Positions 25,489 to 34,833 of a DNA stretch of 64,000 nt are shown piece by piece. The notes beneath the pieces were generated by a model that was not told the origin of the DNA, made no database searches, and saw only the letters and a program-made list of their open reading frames with translations. The stretch is from Aliirhizobium smilacinae (GTDB lineage Bacteria > Pseudomonadota > Alphaproteobacteria > Rhizobiales > Rhizobiaceae): NCBI RefSeq assembly GCF_006335145.1, contig NZ_VDMN01000001.1, forward strand, positions 124,001 through 188,000. Direction: 5' to 3'. Each line of letters starts with the position of its first letter. Within the stretch, counting starts at the first letter, position 1. The translations under genes were made by a program, and so were the position numbers.

Positions 25489-25544
25489 GCCGGTAGATAG
25501 TATCTCACCGCCGCAGCGCGTAACTCTCTCTCCATTCGAACAGA

Positions 25545-25748
25545 CTAGTGGCGACGCCCTTCCGACTTCTTGGCTATTTGGTCGATCCTTATCCGCTGGC
25601 CTGCGGCCCAGGAATGGGCATGATCGGCAATGTGAAAAACGCGCTCGCTCACCTGCCCGCCCTCATATACCCGGACGATCCATTTGAAATCGCATTCAAG
25701 AATTTCAATCTTGTCATTGGTCAAATCGACAGGCCCGCAATCCCCCAA
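25545..25748 (-). CDS. Small conserved-looking hypothetical protein
   Basis: A 67-residue frame starts at a TTG (25748), with another TTG at 25724. Its central part, KIEILECDFKWIVRVYEGG, followed by SERVFHIADHAHSWAAGQRI, looks like a compact beta-rich small domain rather than a random frame. It has no signal peptide or membrane segment. I do not recognise the family. It is the only candidate gene in the 375-bp gap between the kinase gene and dgkA. The lack of ATG and of a clear Shine-Dalgarno sequence keeps confidence low. Confidence 0.4.
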   Translation of the reverse strand: MGDCGPVDLTNDKIEILECDFKWIVRVYEGGQVSERVFHIADHAHSWAAGQRIRIDQIAKKSEGRRH

Positions 25749-25863
25749 AACATGACAAATGCTAATTTTTTGAGATTTGCGCGTCCACTACAAAAAGTTG
25801 CACTGCGCCTTCACGGATCCGTGATGGCAACCTGAGTGGATATATTCTGTTGTTCGAATGCAA

Positions 25864-26253
25864 TCAGAAGAACGCTTTGATCACGACATAAAGCGCGAAA
25901 AGCCCGTTTGCCGCCAGAAGGCAGAAAACGGCGAAGGAGCCGAGATCCTTCGCATGACGTCCGACTGTAGAGACTTCGGGAGAAATCCGGTCAACCAGTT
26001 CCTCGATCGCGGTGTTGAGTGCCTCGACGGAAAACAGAACCAACATGAGAATGAGAAAAATAAAATAGTCCGCCGCTGTCGCGCCGACGATGGCGAAGAG
26101 CGCAAGGCCCGCTGCGAAAGCATAAACTTCATGCCGGAAGGCCTCTTCCTTCCACAGGCGCAAAAGTCCCTGCATCGAATACCGCGTGGCCGCGATAATA
26201 CGACGAACGCCGCTCGCTTTTTCGATATTGCTGTCGAGCGGCGTCTTTTCCAT
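25864..26253 (-). CDS. dgkA: Diacylglycerol kinase DgkA
   Basis: The 129-residue inner-membrane enzyme phosphorylates diacylglycerol to phosphatidic acid, recycling lipid left over from periplasmic glucan or LPS modification. The N-terminal amphipathic helix with YSMQGLLRLWKEEAFRHE is followed by three membrane helices, and the active-site signature EALNTAIEELVDRIS is intact. The length matches the E. coli enzyme. It lies nine bases downstream of cobT on the same strand and may share its transcript. Confidence 0.94.
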   Translation of the reverse strand: MEKTPLDSNIEKASGVRRIIAATRYSMQGLLRLWKEEAFRHEVYAFAAGLALFAIVGATAADYFIFLILMLVLFSVEALNTAIEELVDRISPEVSTVGRHAKDLGSFAVFCLLAANGLFALYVVIKAFF

Positions 26254-26262
26254 AGGCTATTC

Positions 26263-27279
26263 TTACACCTTGTTGGTAACGCCGGCCTGTTCGTAGGTCG
26301 CCATGCCGGAGTGGCAGGCTGCCGCCGATTTGACGATGCCGGCGGCGAGTGCCGCACCCGTGCCTTCGCCAAGCCGCATGCCGAGAGCCAGCAGTGGCGT
26401 CTTGCCGAGTTTTTCGATCGAGCGGAGGTGCCCTGGTTCGGCCGACACATGGCCGATCAGGCAATGGTCGATCGCCGATGGGTTGATGGCCTTGAGGATC
26501 GCAGCAGCAGCCGTAACGACGTAACCGTCGAGCAGGACCGGGATCTTTTCCATACGGGCGGCAAGGATTGCACCTGCGATCGCAGCGATCTCGCGGCCAC
26601 CGAGACGGCGCAGGATTTCCAGCGGATCATCCAGATGACCCTTGTGCGTCTCAAGTGCCTGTTTGACGACCGCGATCTTGCGGGCCATCAGCTCACCATG
26701 GGAACCGGTGCCGGGGCCAACCCAGTCTTCCGCCTCGCCACCATAGAGCGCCAGATGAATGGCGGCCGCGATCGTCGTGTTGCCGATTCCCATCTCGCCG
26801 AGGCAGAGAAGATCGGTGCCGCCGGCAATCGCTTCCATGCCAAAGGCCATGGTCGCGGCGCAGTCGCGCTCGGAAAGCGCCGGTTCGGTGGCTATGTCAC
26901 CGGTCGGATAGTCGAGAGCCAGATCGAAGATCTTCAGGCCCAGGTCGTGGGTGACGCAGATCTGGTTGATCGCAGCACCGCCTGCGGCAAAATTCTCCAC
27001 CATCTGCTGCGTTACCGACGGCGGAAACGGCGTGATGCCATGTTTCGTGACGCCGTGGTTGCCGGCAAAGATCGCCACCAGCGGACGGTTGACTGCCGGC
27101 GCCCTGCCTGTCCAGGCAGCAAGCCAGAAGGCGATTTCCTCAAGTCTTCCAAGTGCTCCGAGCGGCTTGGTCAGTTTTGCGTCGCGTTCGCGGGCATCCA
27201 CCAGGGCGCGCGGGTCCGGTCCCGGCAGGTTGGCAATCAGGTTGCGAAAATCGTCGAAAGGCAGGCCGCTCAAGCTCAT
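26263..27279 (-). CDS. cobT: Nicotinate-nucleotide--dimethylbenzimidazole phosphoribosyltransferase (CobT; CobU in the Pseudomonas naming)
   Basis: The enzyme transfers ribose phosphate from nicotinate mononucleotide to dimethylbenzimidazole, giving alpha-ribazole phosphate for the lower ligand of cobalamin. The 338-residue protein has LTKPLGALGRLEEIAFWLA, FAGNHGVTKHGITPFP, GEMGIGNTTIAAAI and the catalytic glutamate E305 in MRLGEGTGAA. The length is normal. It diverges from cobS, the enzyme using its product, with a gap of under 110 bp that leaves no room for a full cobalamin riboswitch. Confidence 0.96.
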   Translation of the reverse strand: MSLSGLPFDDFRNLIANLPGPDPRALVDARERDAKLTKPLGALGRLEEIAFWLAAWTGRAPAVNRPLVAIFAGNHGVTKHGITPFPPSVTQQMVENFAAGGAAINQICVTHDLGLKIFDLALDYPTGDIATEPALSERDCAATMAFGMEAIAGGTDLLCLGEMGIGNTTIAAAIHLALYGGEAEDWVGPGTGSHGELMARKIAVVKQALETHKGHLDDPLEILRRLGGREIAAIAGAILAARMEKIPVLLDGYVVTAAAAILKAINPSAIDHCLIGHVSAEPGHLRSIEKLGKTPLLALGMRLGEGTGAALAAGIVKSAAACHSGMATYEQAGVTNKV

Positions 27280-27346
27280 TGGAAGTCTCTCTCGTCATGA
27301 CCGGCACGCGTTTCTCACACTTGTGTTTGCCGGCAAATCGCGCTTT

Positions 27347-28165
27347 GTGTGCGCATCTCTTAATCGCCTATATCGGGAGCGACAACTGCCAAACGCGACG
27401 GATTTTATTGCCGACCTCGCCCGCTCGGTCGCATTCCTCAGCCGAATCCCCGTGCCGGACCGGTTCTTTCTCGGCCAGAGCGGCTCGTTCTCACGCACTG
27501 TGAGGGCATTTCCACTCGCCGGCGTGCTGATTGGTCTTATCCCCGCGCTTCTGCTTTACACGTTGTCGCAGACCGGTGACGCGCTCGTGACAAGCCTTAT
27601 CGCACTGTCGCTGATGGTGCTGATGACGGGCGCGCTGCATGAGGACGGTCTCGCCGATGCGGCGGATGGCCTCGGCGGCGGGCGCGATAAGGAACACGCA
27701 CTGGCGATCATGAAGGACAGCCGAATCGGCTCCTATGGCGTCGTCGCGATGATCCTGTCCTTCTTGTTGCGCGCAGCGTCGCTTGCGGCACTCGCCCGGT
27801 TCGATTCCAGTCTGGCGGCGGTCTCGATGCTTGCCGCCGCCTGCGTCAGCCGATCGGTGATGATCTGGCATTGGAGCGCCCTTCCCCCGGCACGAACCAA
27901 CGGCGTCGCCGCATCCATCGGCGCACCGGAGCGGACGGCCCGCAACGTGGCGCTGCTCACCGGCGGCGTAATGGGGCTCATCTTCGTCGCCTCGCATCTC
28001 GGCGTCATGGTCGCCATATTCGTGGTTCTCGTCGCCGCGGCTGCGGGCCAGCTGTTCACCGGCTTCGTCCGCCGCAAACTCGGTGGCCATACGGGTGACA
28101 CGATCGGTGCGACACAACAGATTAGCGAAATCGTGCTTCTGGCGACCCTTGCCCTGATCGCCTGA
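27347..28165 (+). CDS. cobS: Adenosylcobinamide-GDP ribazoletransferase (CobS; CobV in the Pseudomonas naming)
   Basis: This membrane enzyme joins adenosylcobinamide-GDP to alpha-ribazole, completing cobalamin. The frame has LARSVAFLSRIPVPDRFF, the strongly conserved LHEDGLADAADGLGGGRDKEHALAIMKDSRIGSYG (in pieces) and several membrane helices. No ATG lies near the expected N-terminus. In-frame candidates are GTG at 27323 and 27347 (272 residues) without ribosome binding sites, and a CTG at 27386 (259 residues) preceded by GGGAG at six bases. The CTG start gives the usual family length and MPNATDFIADLARS as N-terminus, so the true start may be 27386. Confidence 0.9.
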   Translation: MCASLNRLYRERQLPNATDFIADLARSVAFLSRIPVPDRFFLGQSGSFSRTVRAFPLAGVLIGLIPALLLYTLSQTGDALVTSLIALSLMVLMTGALHEDGLADAADGLGGGRDKEHALAIMKDSRIGSYGVVAMILSFLLRAASLAALARFDSSLAAVSMLAAACVSRSVMIWHWSALPPARTNGVAASIGAPERTARNVALLTGGVMGLIFVASHLGVMVAIFVVLVAAAAGQLFTGFVRRKLGGHTGDTIGATQQISEIVLLATLALIA

Positions 28166-28184
28166 ACCACCGATATATTCTCGC

Positions 28185-28418
28185 ATGATTTCGCCCTGCA
28201 CTCTCGTCTGTTCGATCGACATGAAGACCGGCTACTGTTTCGGCTGCGGCAGGACGCGTGACGAGATTGCCGGCTGGATCGACTATTCGGATGCCGAACG
28301 GCAGTCGATCATGGATATCCTTGCAGCTAGGCTTGAGACGGTCGAGCGAAAGCCGCGGCGGGAGACGCGACGGCAAAAAATAGCCCGGGAATCGGCAAAG
28401 GAGCGCCAGACCCCATGA
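28185..28418 (+). CDS. DUF1289 protein
   Basis: The 77-residue protein is a DUF1289 domain, with the motif SPCTLVCSIDMKTGYCFGCG carrying four cysteines spaced as for a metal or Fe-S site, followed by RTRDEIAGWIDYSDAERQ. The C-terminal tail is basic. No function is established. It starts 19 bp after cobS and overlaps the aspartic protease gene by four bases (ATGA), so the three may be one operon. Confidence 0.88.
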   Translation: MISPCTLVCSIDMKTGYCFGCGRTRDEIAGWIDYSDAERQSIMDILAARLETVERKPRRETRRQKIARESAKERQTP

Positions 28419-29116
28419 ATGGACTGACCTTCGTGTTACTCGTGCTGGGCGCAGGGCTTGCGCTGCTTGTCTTCAATCACGATTCCGGCCAGACCTTCGG
28501 CATAGACAACAATGATTTCGGCCAGCTGATCTATCTCGTCCCGATTGCCGGCCTGCTCGGCGCCGGCATTCTTGCCGGCCGCCGCGGCGACGCGGGTCAG
28601 GCGCTGCGCAATCTCGCCATCTGGCTGGTGATCATTCTCGGTCTGGTCGCCGCCTATCTCTATCGCAACGATGCGAACCAGTTCGCCGGCCGCATGGTTG
28701 CGGGCCTGATGCCCGGACGCGCCGTCGTGGTCACAGGGCGAGACGGAAACGAAGTGATCATCCAGAAGGCACTCGGCGGACATTTTCGGGCCGACGTCTC
28801 GGTTGATGGTAAAACCATCCCGATGCTGGTCGATACCGGCGCCAGCAGCGTCGTCCTGTCCTTCGACGATGCGGCTGCAATCGGCATCGATACCGGCGGG
28901 CTCGCCTATACGATCCGGGTGATGACGGCAAACGGCGCGGCCATGGCGGCTCCCGTCAGACTGGACGAGATCGCCATCGGCCCGATCTCGCGCCGCAATG
29001 TCCGCGCCATGGTGGCGCAGGACGGAATGCTCGACGAAAGCCTGCTCGGCATGAGCTTTCTCTCGACGCTCAGTTCGCTCAACATGCAGACGGATGAACT
29101 CAGACTGCGTGACTAG
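28415..29116 (+). CDS. TIGR02281-type clan AA aspartic protease, membrane-anchored
   Basis: The 233-residue protein has three membrane helices in its first 90 residues and a retropepsin-like domain facing the periplasm. The catalytic motif MLVDTGASSVVLS has D140, and the second half carries MTANGAAMAAPVRLDEIAIG and ESLLGMSFLSTLSS, as in the TIGR02281 family. The single-motif design implies a homodimer. The substrate is unknown. It overlaps the DUF1289 gene by four bases. Confidence 0.9.
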   Translation: MNGLTFVLLVLGAGLALLVFNHDSGQTFGIDNNDFGQLIYLVPIAGLLGAGILAGRRGDAGQALRNLAIWLVIILGLVAAYLYRNDANQFAGRMVAGLMPGRAVVVTGRDGNEVIIQKALGGHFRADVSVDGKTIPMLVDTGASSVVLSFDDAAAIGIDTGGLAYTIRVMTANGAAMAAPVRLDEIAIGPISRRNVRAMVAQDGMLDESLLGMSFLSTLSSLNMQTDELRLRD

Positions 29117-29119
29117 CGC

Positions 29120-30109
29120 CTATTCCGCAGCGATCAGGTTCACGACCGCAGGAAACTCTTCTCCCCTGCCGCGGAAATGGCTAGGCGGGTCGCCGATGAT
29201 GCGTTTGAAGGCGCGGCTGAACGAGGCTTCGGCGTCGTAACCGAGTTTTTCGGCGGCAGTCGCCACCCGCATGCCTTCTTTCAGCCAGAGCCGCGCCTGA
29301 TGCATTCTCACACGCGCAACATATCGTGCAGGAGTTTCTCCCACCACGCGGGCGAAACGTTCGGCAAAGCCGGAGCGCGATGCGCCCATCAGCCTTGCAA
29401 GCTCGGCAACCGACCAGTCGCGCTCCGGCTCGAGATGAATGGCGGCCAGAACGCGCCCGACTTCCGGATTGCGCACCGCGGCGATCCAGCCGGTGGTATT
29501 GCCGCAGCCGTGTTCGACCCAGGTGCGGATGATCGTCGCCGTCAGCACATCCGCCAGTCGCGCCAGAATGCCGCCTGCCCCGACCCGGTCCATATCGACT
29601 TCGCGCGCCATCGCGTCGAGCAGATGCGGAATGGCCGGTTCGCTGGTGGCAAGATCGCTGGTCAGCATCGTTTCGGGCATCAATTGCAGCAGCGGATGCA
29701 GCTTGTCGATGTTGAACCGCATGGACGCCGTCAGAGCAACCGTGCCGCAGCGGGAATCGGCGCATTGCACATCGAACACGCCCTGGCAGACTTCCTTGCG
29801 GCCATATCTGCCGAATGGCAAAGGTTCGACATTTTCGGCGCTGGCAATCACATGGGCGTCACCGCGCGGCAGTATAACTGCATCGCCGGCATTCAGCCGC
29901 AGCCATTCACCCGATGGGCTCTTCAGCACCGCTGCACCGGAAGAAATGAAATGAAACCGCGCGGCATCCTCGGCCGGAAAGGCCGTGGCCCAGGGGTCGG
30001 CAAGCCGACAGCGGCCGTATTCGACCCCGTCCAGGCGCAGGCCGCGCAGCATTTCCGACAAGGGATCGGTTGTGACCGAAGATGAGTATTTGGACGAATT
30101 ATCAAGCAT
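29120..30109 (-). CDS. AraC-family regulator with cupin-type N-terminal domain
   Basis: The 329-residue protein (ATG 30109; frame open to a GTG at 30145) has the AraC_binding-type N-terminal cupin domain with DPWATAFPAEDAARFHFI and LNAGDAVILPRGDAHVI. The C-terminal AraC DNA-binding domain has two HTHs: WSVAELARLMGASRSGFAERF and VATAAEKLGYDAEASFSRAF. It diverges from an MFS exporter with only 83 bp between, the classic layout of a local regulator and its target. The inducer is unknown. Confidence 0.9.
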   Translation of the reverse strand: MLDNSSKYSSSVTTDPLSEMLRGLRLDGVEYGRCRLADPWATAFPAEDAARFHFISSGAAVLKSPSGEWLRLNAGDAVILPRGDAHVIASAENVEPLPFGRYGRKEVCQGVFDVQCADSRCGTVALTASMRFNIDKLHPLLQLMPETMLTSDLATSEPAIPHLLDAMAREVDMDRVGAGGILARLADVLTATIIRTWVEHGCGNTTGWIAAVRNPEVGRVLAAIHLEPERDWSVAELARLMGASRSGFAERFARVVGETPARYVARVRMHQARLWLKEGMRVATAAEKLGYDAEASFSRAFKRIIGDPPSHFRGRGEEFPAVVNLIAAE

Positions 30110-30192
30110 GTCGGATTTTCTAGCATAGAAACACCAGGGCGTCACGCCTATTCCTGACGAAAGCCAACTCGGCCGCGAATCAGGAGAATCTC

Positions 30193-31398
30193 ATGCACGG
30201 CACCCCCTTACCATCTGACGATGCAGCACGAACGGAACACGATGTCGCACGTTGGGGCGCAGTCACGTCGCTCACGCTTGGCGTCTTCGGCCTCGTCACT
30301 GCCGAATTCCTGCCCGTCAGCCTGCTGACCCCGCTTTCCGCCGATCTCGGCGTCAGCACCGGCGTTGCCGGCCAGTCGATCACCACCACCGCCGTGATCG
30401 CCGCCATTGCCGGCCCCGGCGTCGTCATCGGCACCCGCAATATCGACCGGCGCCTGACGGTGCTGGTTCTGACCTCGCTGCTGGTGATCTCCAGCCTGAT
30501 CGCCGCAACCGCGTCGAACATCTATATGGTGCTGGCCGCCCGCGCCCTTCTGGGCATCGGGCTCGGCGGCTTCTGGGCGATGTCGGCGGCGCTCGCCATG
30601 CGGCTCGTACCGCCGGCGAAAATGCCGCGGGCAATGGCGATCATCATGGCTGGCGTGTCGCTCGCCACCGTCTGCGCCGCGCCGCTCGGCGCCTGGATCG
30701 GCGATACGCTCGGCTGGCGGGCAGCTTTTTATCTCTCCGCCGCCGTTGGCGTCGTCGCGCTCGCGGTACAGGCATTCACCCTTCCGGCCTTGCCGCCGAC
30801 CGGCCATGCAGGCCTCGGCACACTGATGGCACTGATGCGCCGCCCGTCGATCCGCACCGCGCTGTTCACCATCCTTCTGTTCGTCGCGGGTCACTTCGCT
30901 GGTTTCACCTATATCCGGCCCTTCCTCGAACAGGTTCCGCATCTTGATGTCGAGACGATCTCGCTTATTCTGCTCGCCTATGGCGTGGCCGGTTTCGTCG
31001 GCAATTTCCTCGGCGGCCTGGTCTCCGAGCGCAGCCCGCGGCTTTCGGTGACGCTGTTTGCCACGCTGGTTGCCGCATCTGCCGTGGTTCTGGCCATCGG
31101 CGGCGCGTCGCTTGCCGTGGCAGCGACCGCGATCGCAATGTGGGGCCTTGCCTTCGGCGCCTTCCCGGTCAGCATCCAGAGCTTCGTCGTCCGCCACGCG
31201 CCGGACGAAGCCGAAAGTGCCGGCGCGCTGGTGATCCCCGCCTTCCAGATCGCGATCTCGAGCGGCGCCATTCTCGGCGGCGTGCTGATCGAGATGCAGG
31301 GGCCGGTCTCGGTCATCTTCGTTCTCGCCATCGCCTCGCTGCTTGGCGCATCGGTGATGGCCGCACGCGGCGAACGCCGCCAGTTGTCGCTCGGATAA
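30193..31398 (+). CDS. MFS transporter, DHA1 (AraJ/YdhP-like) efflux type
   Basis: The 401-residue inner-membrane protein has 12 hydrophobic segments. GLVTAEFLPVSLLTPLSADLG near the N-terminus and the motif LAARALLGIGLGGFWAMSAALAMRLVP are typical of DHA1 exporters such as AraJ, YdhP and NepI. It probably exports a sugar, nucleoside or drug-like molecule. The gene faces the divergent AraC-family regulator, which likely controls it. A hairpin with a T-tract follows at 31457-31495. Confidence 0.9.
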   Translation: MHGTPLPSDDAARTEHDVARWGAVTSLTLGVFGLVTAEFLPVSLLTPLSADLGVSTGVAGQSITTTAVIAAIAGPGVVIGTRNIDRRLTVLVLTSLLVISSLIAATASNIYMVLAARALLGIGLGGFWAMSAALAMRLVPPAKMPRAMAIIMAGVSLATVCAAPLGAWIGDTLGWRAAFYLSAAVGVVALAVQAFTLPALPPTGHAGLGTLMALMRRPSIRTALFTILLFVAGHFAGFTYIRPFLEQVPHLDVETISLILLAYGVAGFVGNFLGGLVSERSPRLSVTLFATLVAASAVVLAIGGASLAVAATAIAMWGLAFGAFPVSIQSFVVRHAPDEAESAGALVIPAFQIAISSGAILGGVLIEMQGPVSVIFVLAIASLLGASVMAARGERRQLSLG

Positions 31399-31456
31399 GC
31401 ATCGGCAAGTTACGGTCCCGGCCTCAAGTCTGGACATTCATCAAATCATCGTGAAA

Positions 31457-31495
31457 ATCCCCTCGCAATTTCAACATTGCGGGGGGTTTTTATTT
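31457..31495 (+). terminator. Rho-independent terminator after the MFS gene
   Basis: CCCCTCGCAAT (31459-31470 region) pairs with ATTGCGGGGGG (31476-31486) with one G-U, flanked by AAAA upstream and TTTTTATTTT downstream. It is the expected structure for termination on the plus strand. Confidence 0.85.
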
Positions 31496-31622
31496 TGCAG
31501 ATCAATTTTGTTCTTCAATACATCCGATATTTCAAGCACATCACGCATCGCGTATTCTCACGTTAAATAAAAAACAGAGACATTAAATTTCACATCGACA
31601 GATTACGGCAGTAGAATTCAAA

Positions 31623-31651
31623 TTGACTTTAATTCAACTTGCAATTTTAAA
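31623..31651 (+). promoter_or_regulatory. Possible sigma-70-like promoter before the acyltransferase gene
   Basis: TTGACT (31623-31628) and TTTAAA (31646-31651) are 17 bp apart within a markedly AT-rich stretch and lie about 56 bp before the ATG at 31707. The -35 hexamer is good and the -10 hexamer matches four of six consensus bases. Confidence 0.4.
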
Positions 31652-31706
31652 TACAAACAATAGAAAACCATTATTGCGTAACAATAAAATCCGGTATGGA
31701 GACTAT

Positions 31707-32897
31707 ATGCTTCGCCCATCTCTTTTGGACGGCGTGGATGCTTTTCTTCGGCTTGAAAACGCCTGGAATGATCTCGCAAGATCCGTCACAACCTGCCATT
31801 TCACACAGACTTTCGAATGGGCAAAGCTGGGCTGGGAAGCACGGGATGCCTCAGCGGGCGACCGCCTCATCTGCGCAACCGTGTGGTCCGGCGAGCGGCT
31901 TGTCGCCGTGTGGCCCTTTCAGCGCAACCGGCTCGGCTTTGCGACACGCCTCGAGCCGCTTGGCTGCGGCATGCACGAGGAATACGGCGATCCGCTCATC
32001 GCATCGGGCATCAATGCTGCCAGCATTTGCAAGGAACTGATGCTGCTCTTGCGACCGATGGCCGATGTCATCGAGGTTCCGTTCGTCAGGCACGACAGCC
32101 CGATCCGGAAGGAGCTTATCAATGCCGGAGCCTTCCACATTCCGGATCCTTTGGATGCTTATGCACTTGAGAGGCGCGGATCACAAAGCTTCGATTCTCT
32201 GCTGCAGACTTATTCGGCCAATTTCCGCGCCAACCTGAAACAGAAACGCAAGCGGCTACAGAAGCTCGGGACGTTGCGCTTCGAACTTCCGGAAGACTAC
32301 GACAGCTGCAAGGAGACGATCGACTGGGTGGTCGGGGAAAAGCGGCGATGGCTGCAGCGGCTGGACAAGCAATGCTCCTGGCTCGGCAAGGATGAGGTGG
32401 TCCGGTTCTTCCGGGCGGCGTCGACGAGACGCAGCGAGTTCGGGCGCGTAGGGCTTTTCCGCCTGACGCTGGACGGCAAGCCGGTTGCAGCCTTTCTTGC
32501 TACCATCGATCGAGCACGTGTCGAAATGTTGACGACCAGTTTCGAGCCGGAATATGGGCGCTTTTCGCCGGGCATGCTGATCATCGAGGATGTGGCGCGC
32601 TGGTGCTTCGAGCGCGGCTTGGATTTCGACATGCGCATATTGCACATGGACTACAAGGAACGCTGGGCGAATGCCGCGACCTCCAGGATCAAATACCGCG
32701 TGCCTATGACCTGGAAGGGCGCAGGCGCGTTGCTGCCTGACTATCTCCGGTTCTCCCTGCGCCATATGCTGCACGTCGCCACCAATGCGGAACAGCGGGC
32801 CGCTCTTCGCCGTATGCTGAAATGGCGCCCGGCGCCAAAAGGCCGCAACCCTTCATCCGGCGGGCAGATCGGCTTGCGACCGATACAGGAAGAATAG
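31707..32897 (+). CDS. GNAT-type acyltransferase of the CelD/BioF2-like family
   Basis: The 396-residue protein fits the CelD-like (Acetyltransf_6) family: an N-terminal substrate domain with WNDLARSVTTCHFTQTFEWAK, and a C-terminal GNAT half with YSANFRANLKQKRKRLQK, VGLFRLTLDGKPVAAFLA and MDYKERWANAATSRIKYR. Relatives are needed for cellulose or other surface polysaccharide production in agrobacteria and for peptide or sugar acylation elsewhere. The ATG at 31707 follows TATGGAGACTAT. It stands alone: no polysaccharide genes are beside it, so the role is open. Its upstream region is unusually AT-rich compared with the gene. Confidence 0.82.
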   Translation: MLRPSLLDGVDAFLRLENAWNDLARSVTTCHFTQTFEWAKLGWEARDASAGDRLICATVWSGERLVAVWPFQRNRLGFATRLEPLGCGMHEEYGDPLIASGINAASICKELMLLLRPMADVIEVPFVRHDSPIRKELINAGAFHIPDPLDAYALERRGSQSFDSLLQTYSANFRANLKQKRKRLQKLGTLRFELPEDYDSCKETIDWVVGEKRRWLQRLDKQCSWLGKDEVVRFFRAASTRRSEFGRVGLFRLTLDGKPVAAFLATIDRARVEMLTTSFEPEYGRFSPGMLIIEDVARWCFERGLDFDMRILHMDYKERWANAATSRIKYRVPMTWKGAGALLPDYLRFSLRHMLHVATNAEQRAALRRMLKWRPAPKGRNPSSGGQIGLRPIQEE

Positions 32898-32957
32898 GCG
32901 CGACCGGCGAAGTCAAACGCAACCGGCGGCCACCTGCCGCCGATCTGGTGGTTTCCA

Positions 32958-33715
32958 TCAGCTCCGCAGCCGGTAACCGGTCTTGAACATCCAGCCGAGC
33001 ACCGACAGGCAGATTGCCAGAAACACACCGATCATCACCAGGCTGATGACGGGATTGACGTCGGCGATCTCGTAAAAACTCCAGCGGAAACCGCTGACGA
33101 GATACAGCACCGGGTTCAGGTGGCTCACCGCTTGCCAGAAGGGCGGCAGCATGTCGATCGAGTAAAAACTTCCGCCCAGAAAAGTCAGCGGCGGCACAAC
33201 CAGCATCGGCACGATGTTCAGCTGTTCGAAATTCTTCGCCCAGATGCCGATGATGAAACCAAACAGGCTGAAGGTGATCGCGGTCAGCACCAGAAAAAGC
33301 ACCATCATAAACGGATGGGCGATACGGATGTCGACGAAGAAGGATGCGGTCGCAAGGATGATCAGGCCTATAAGAAGCCCCTTGGTCGCCGCTGCCCCGA
33401 CATAACCGACGAGGATTTCCGTCATGGCGACGGGTGCAGAGAGGATCTCGTAGATCGTGCCGGTGAATTTCGGAAAATAGATGCCGATCGAACCGTTGGA
33501 GACGCATTGCGTCAGCAGCGTCAGCATGATCAGGCCGGGCGTGATGAAGGAGCCGTAGGAGACGCCCTCTATCGTCTGGATGCGCGAGCCGATCGCGGTG
33601 CCGAAAACGATGAAATAAAGCGAGGTGGTGATGACCGGCGAGATGACGCTCTGCATCAGCGTGCGGCGCATGCGCGCCATCTCGAACCCGTAGATGGATT
33701 TGATCGCTTCGAAAT

Positions 33716-33719
<4 letters not shown>
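32958..33719 (-). CDS. ABC-2 type transporter permease, YadH-like
   Basis: The 253-residue protein has six membrane helices and the ABC-2 signature region. Its start, [20 protein letters not shown], then [14 protein letters not shown], closely follows the pattern of E. coli YadH; the loop [22 protein letters not shown] is the conserved ABC-2 segment. It forms an exporter with the ATPase encoded upstream, whose stop overlaps its start by four bases. The substrate is unknown. Confidence 0.92.
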
Positions 33720-34642
<923 letters not shown>

Positions 34643-34833
34643 GAGGACCGCATTCGTATTGGAAGATGTTTTCCGGAGATGCCGCAATATAGGGGCGCAT
34701 TCCTATGAAGCTATCCCTTCATGGAAGAATATTGCGTTCCGGATTTCGGGGTAATGAGGCGCGCCGATATTGACTGGGGTCGACCCGGAGCAGCCGATTG
34801 GCCGCATCGGCGCCGTGTCCTGCATCACTTTGA

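Noticed and set aside
27280..27346. Possible cobalamin riboswitch between cobT and cobS
   Set aside because: The space is too short and no B12-box-like sequence is present on either strand.
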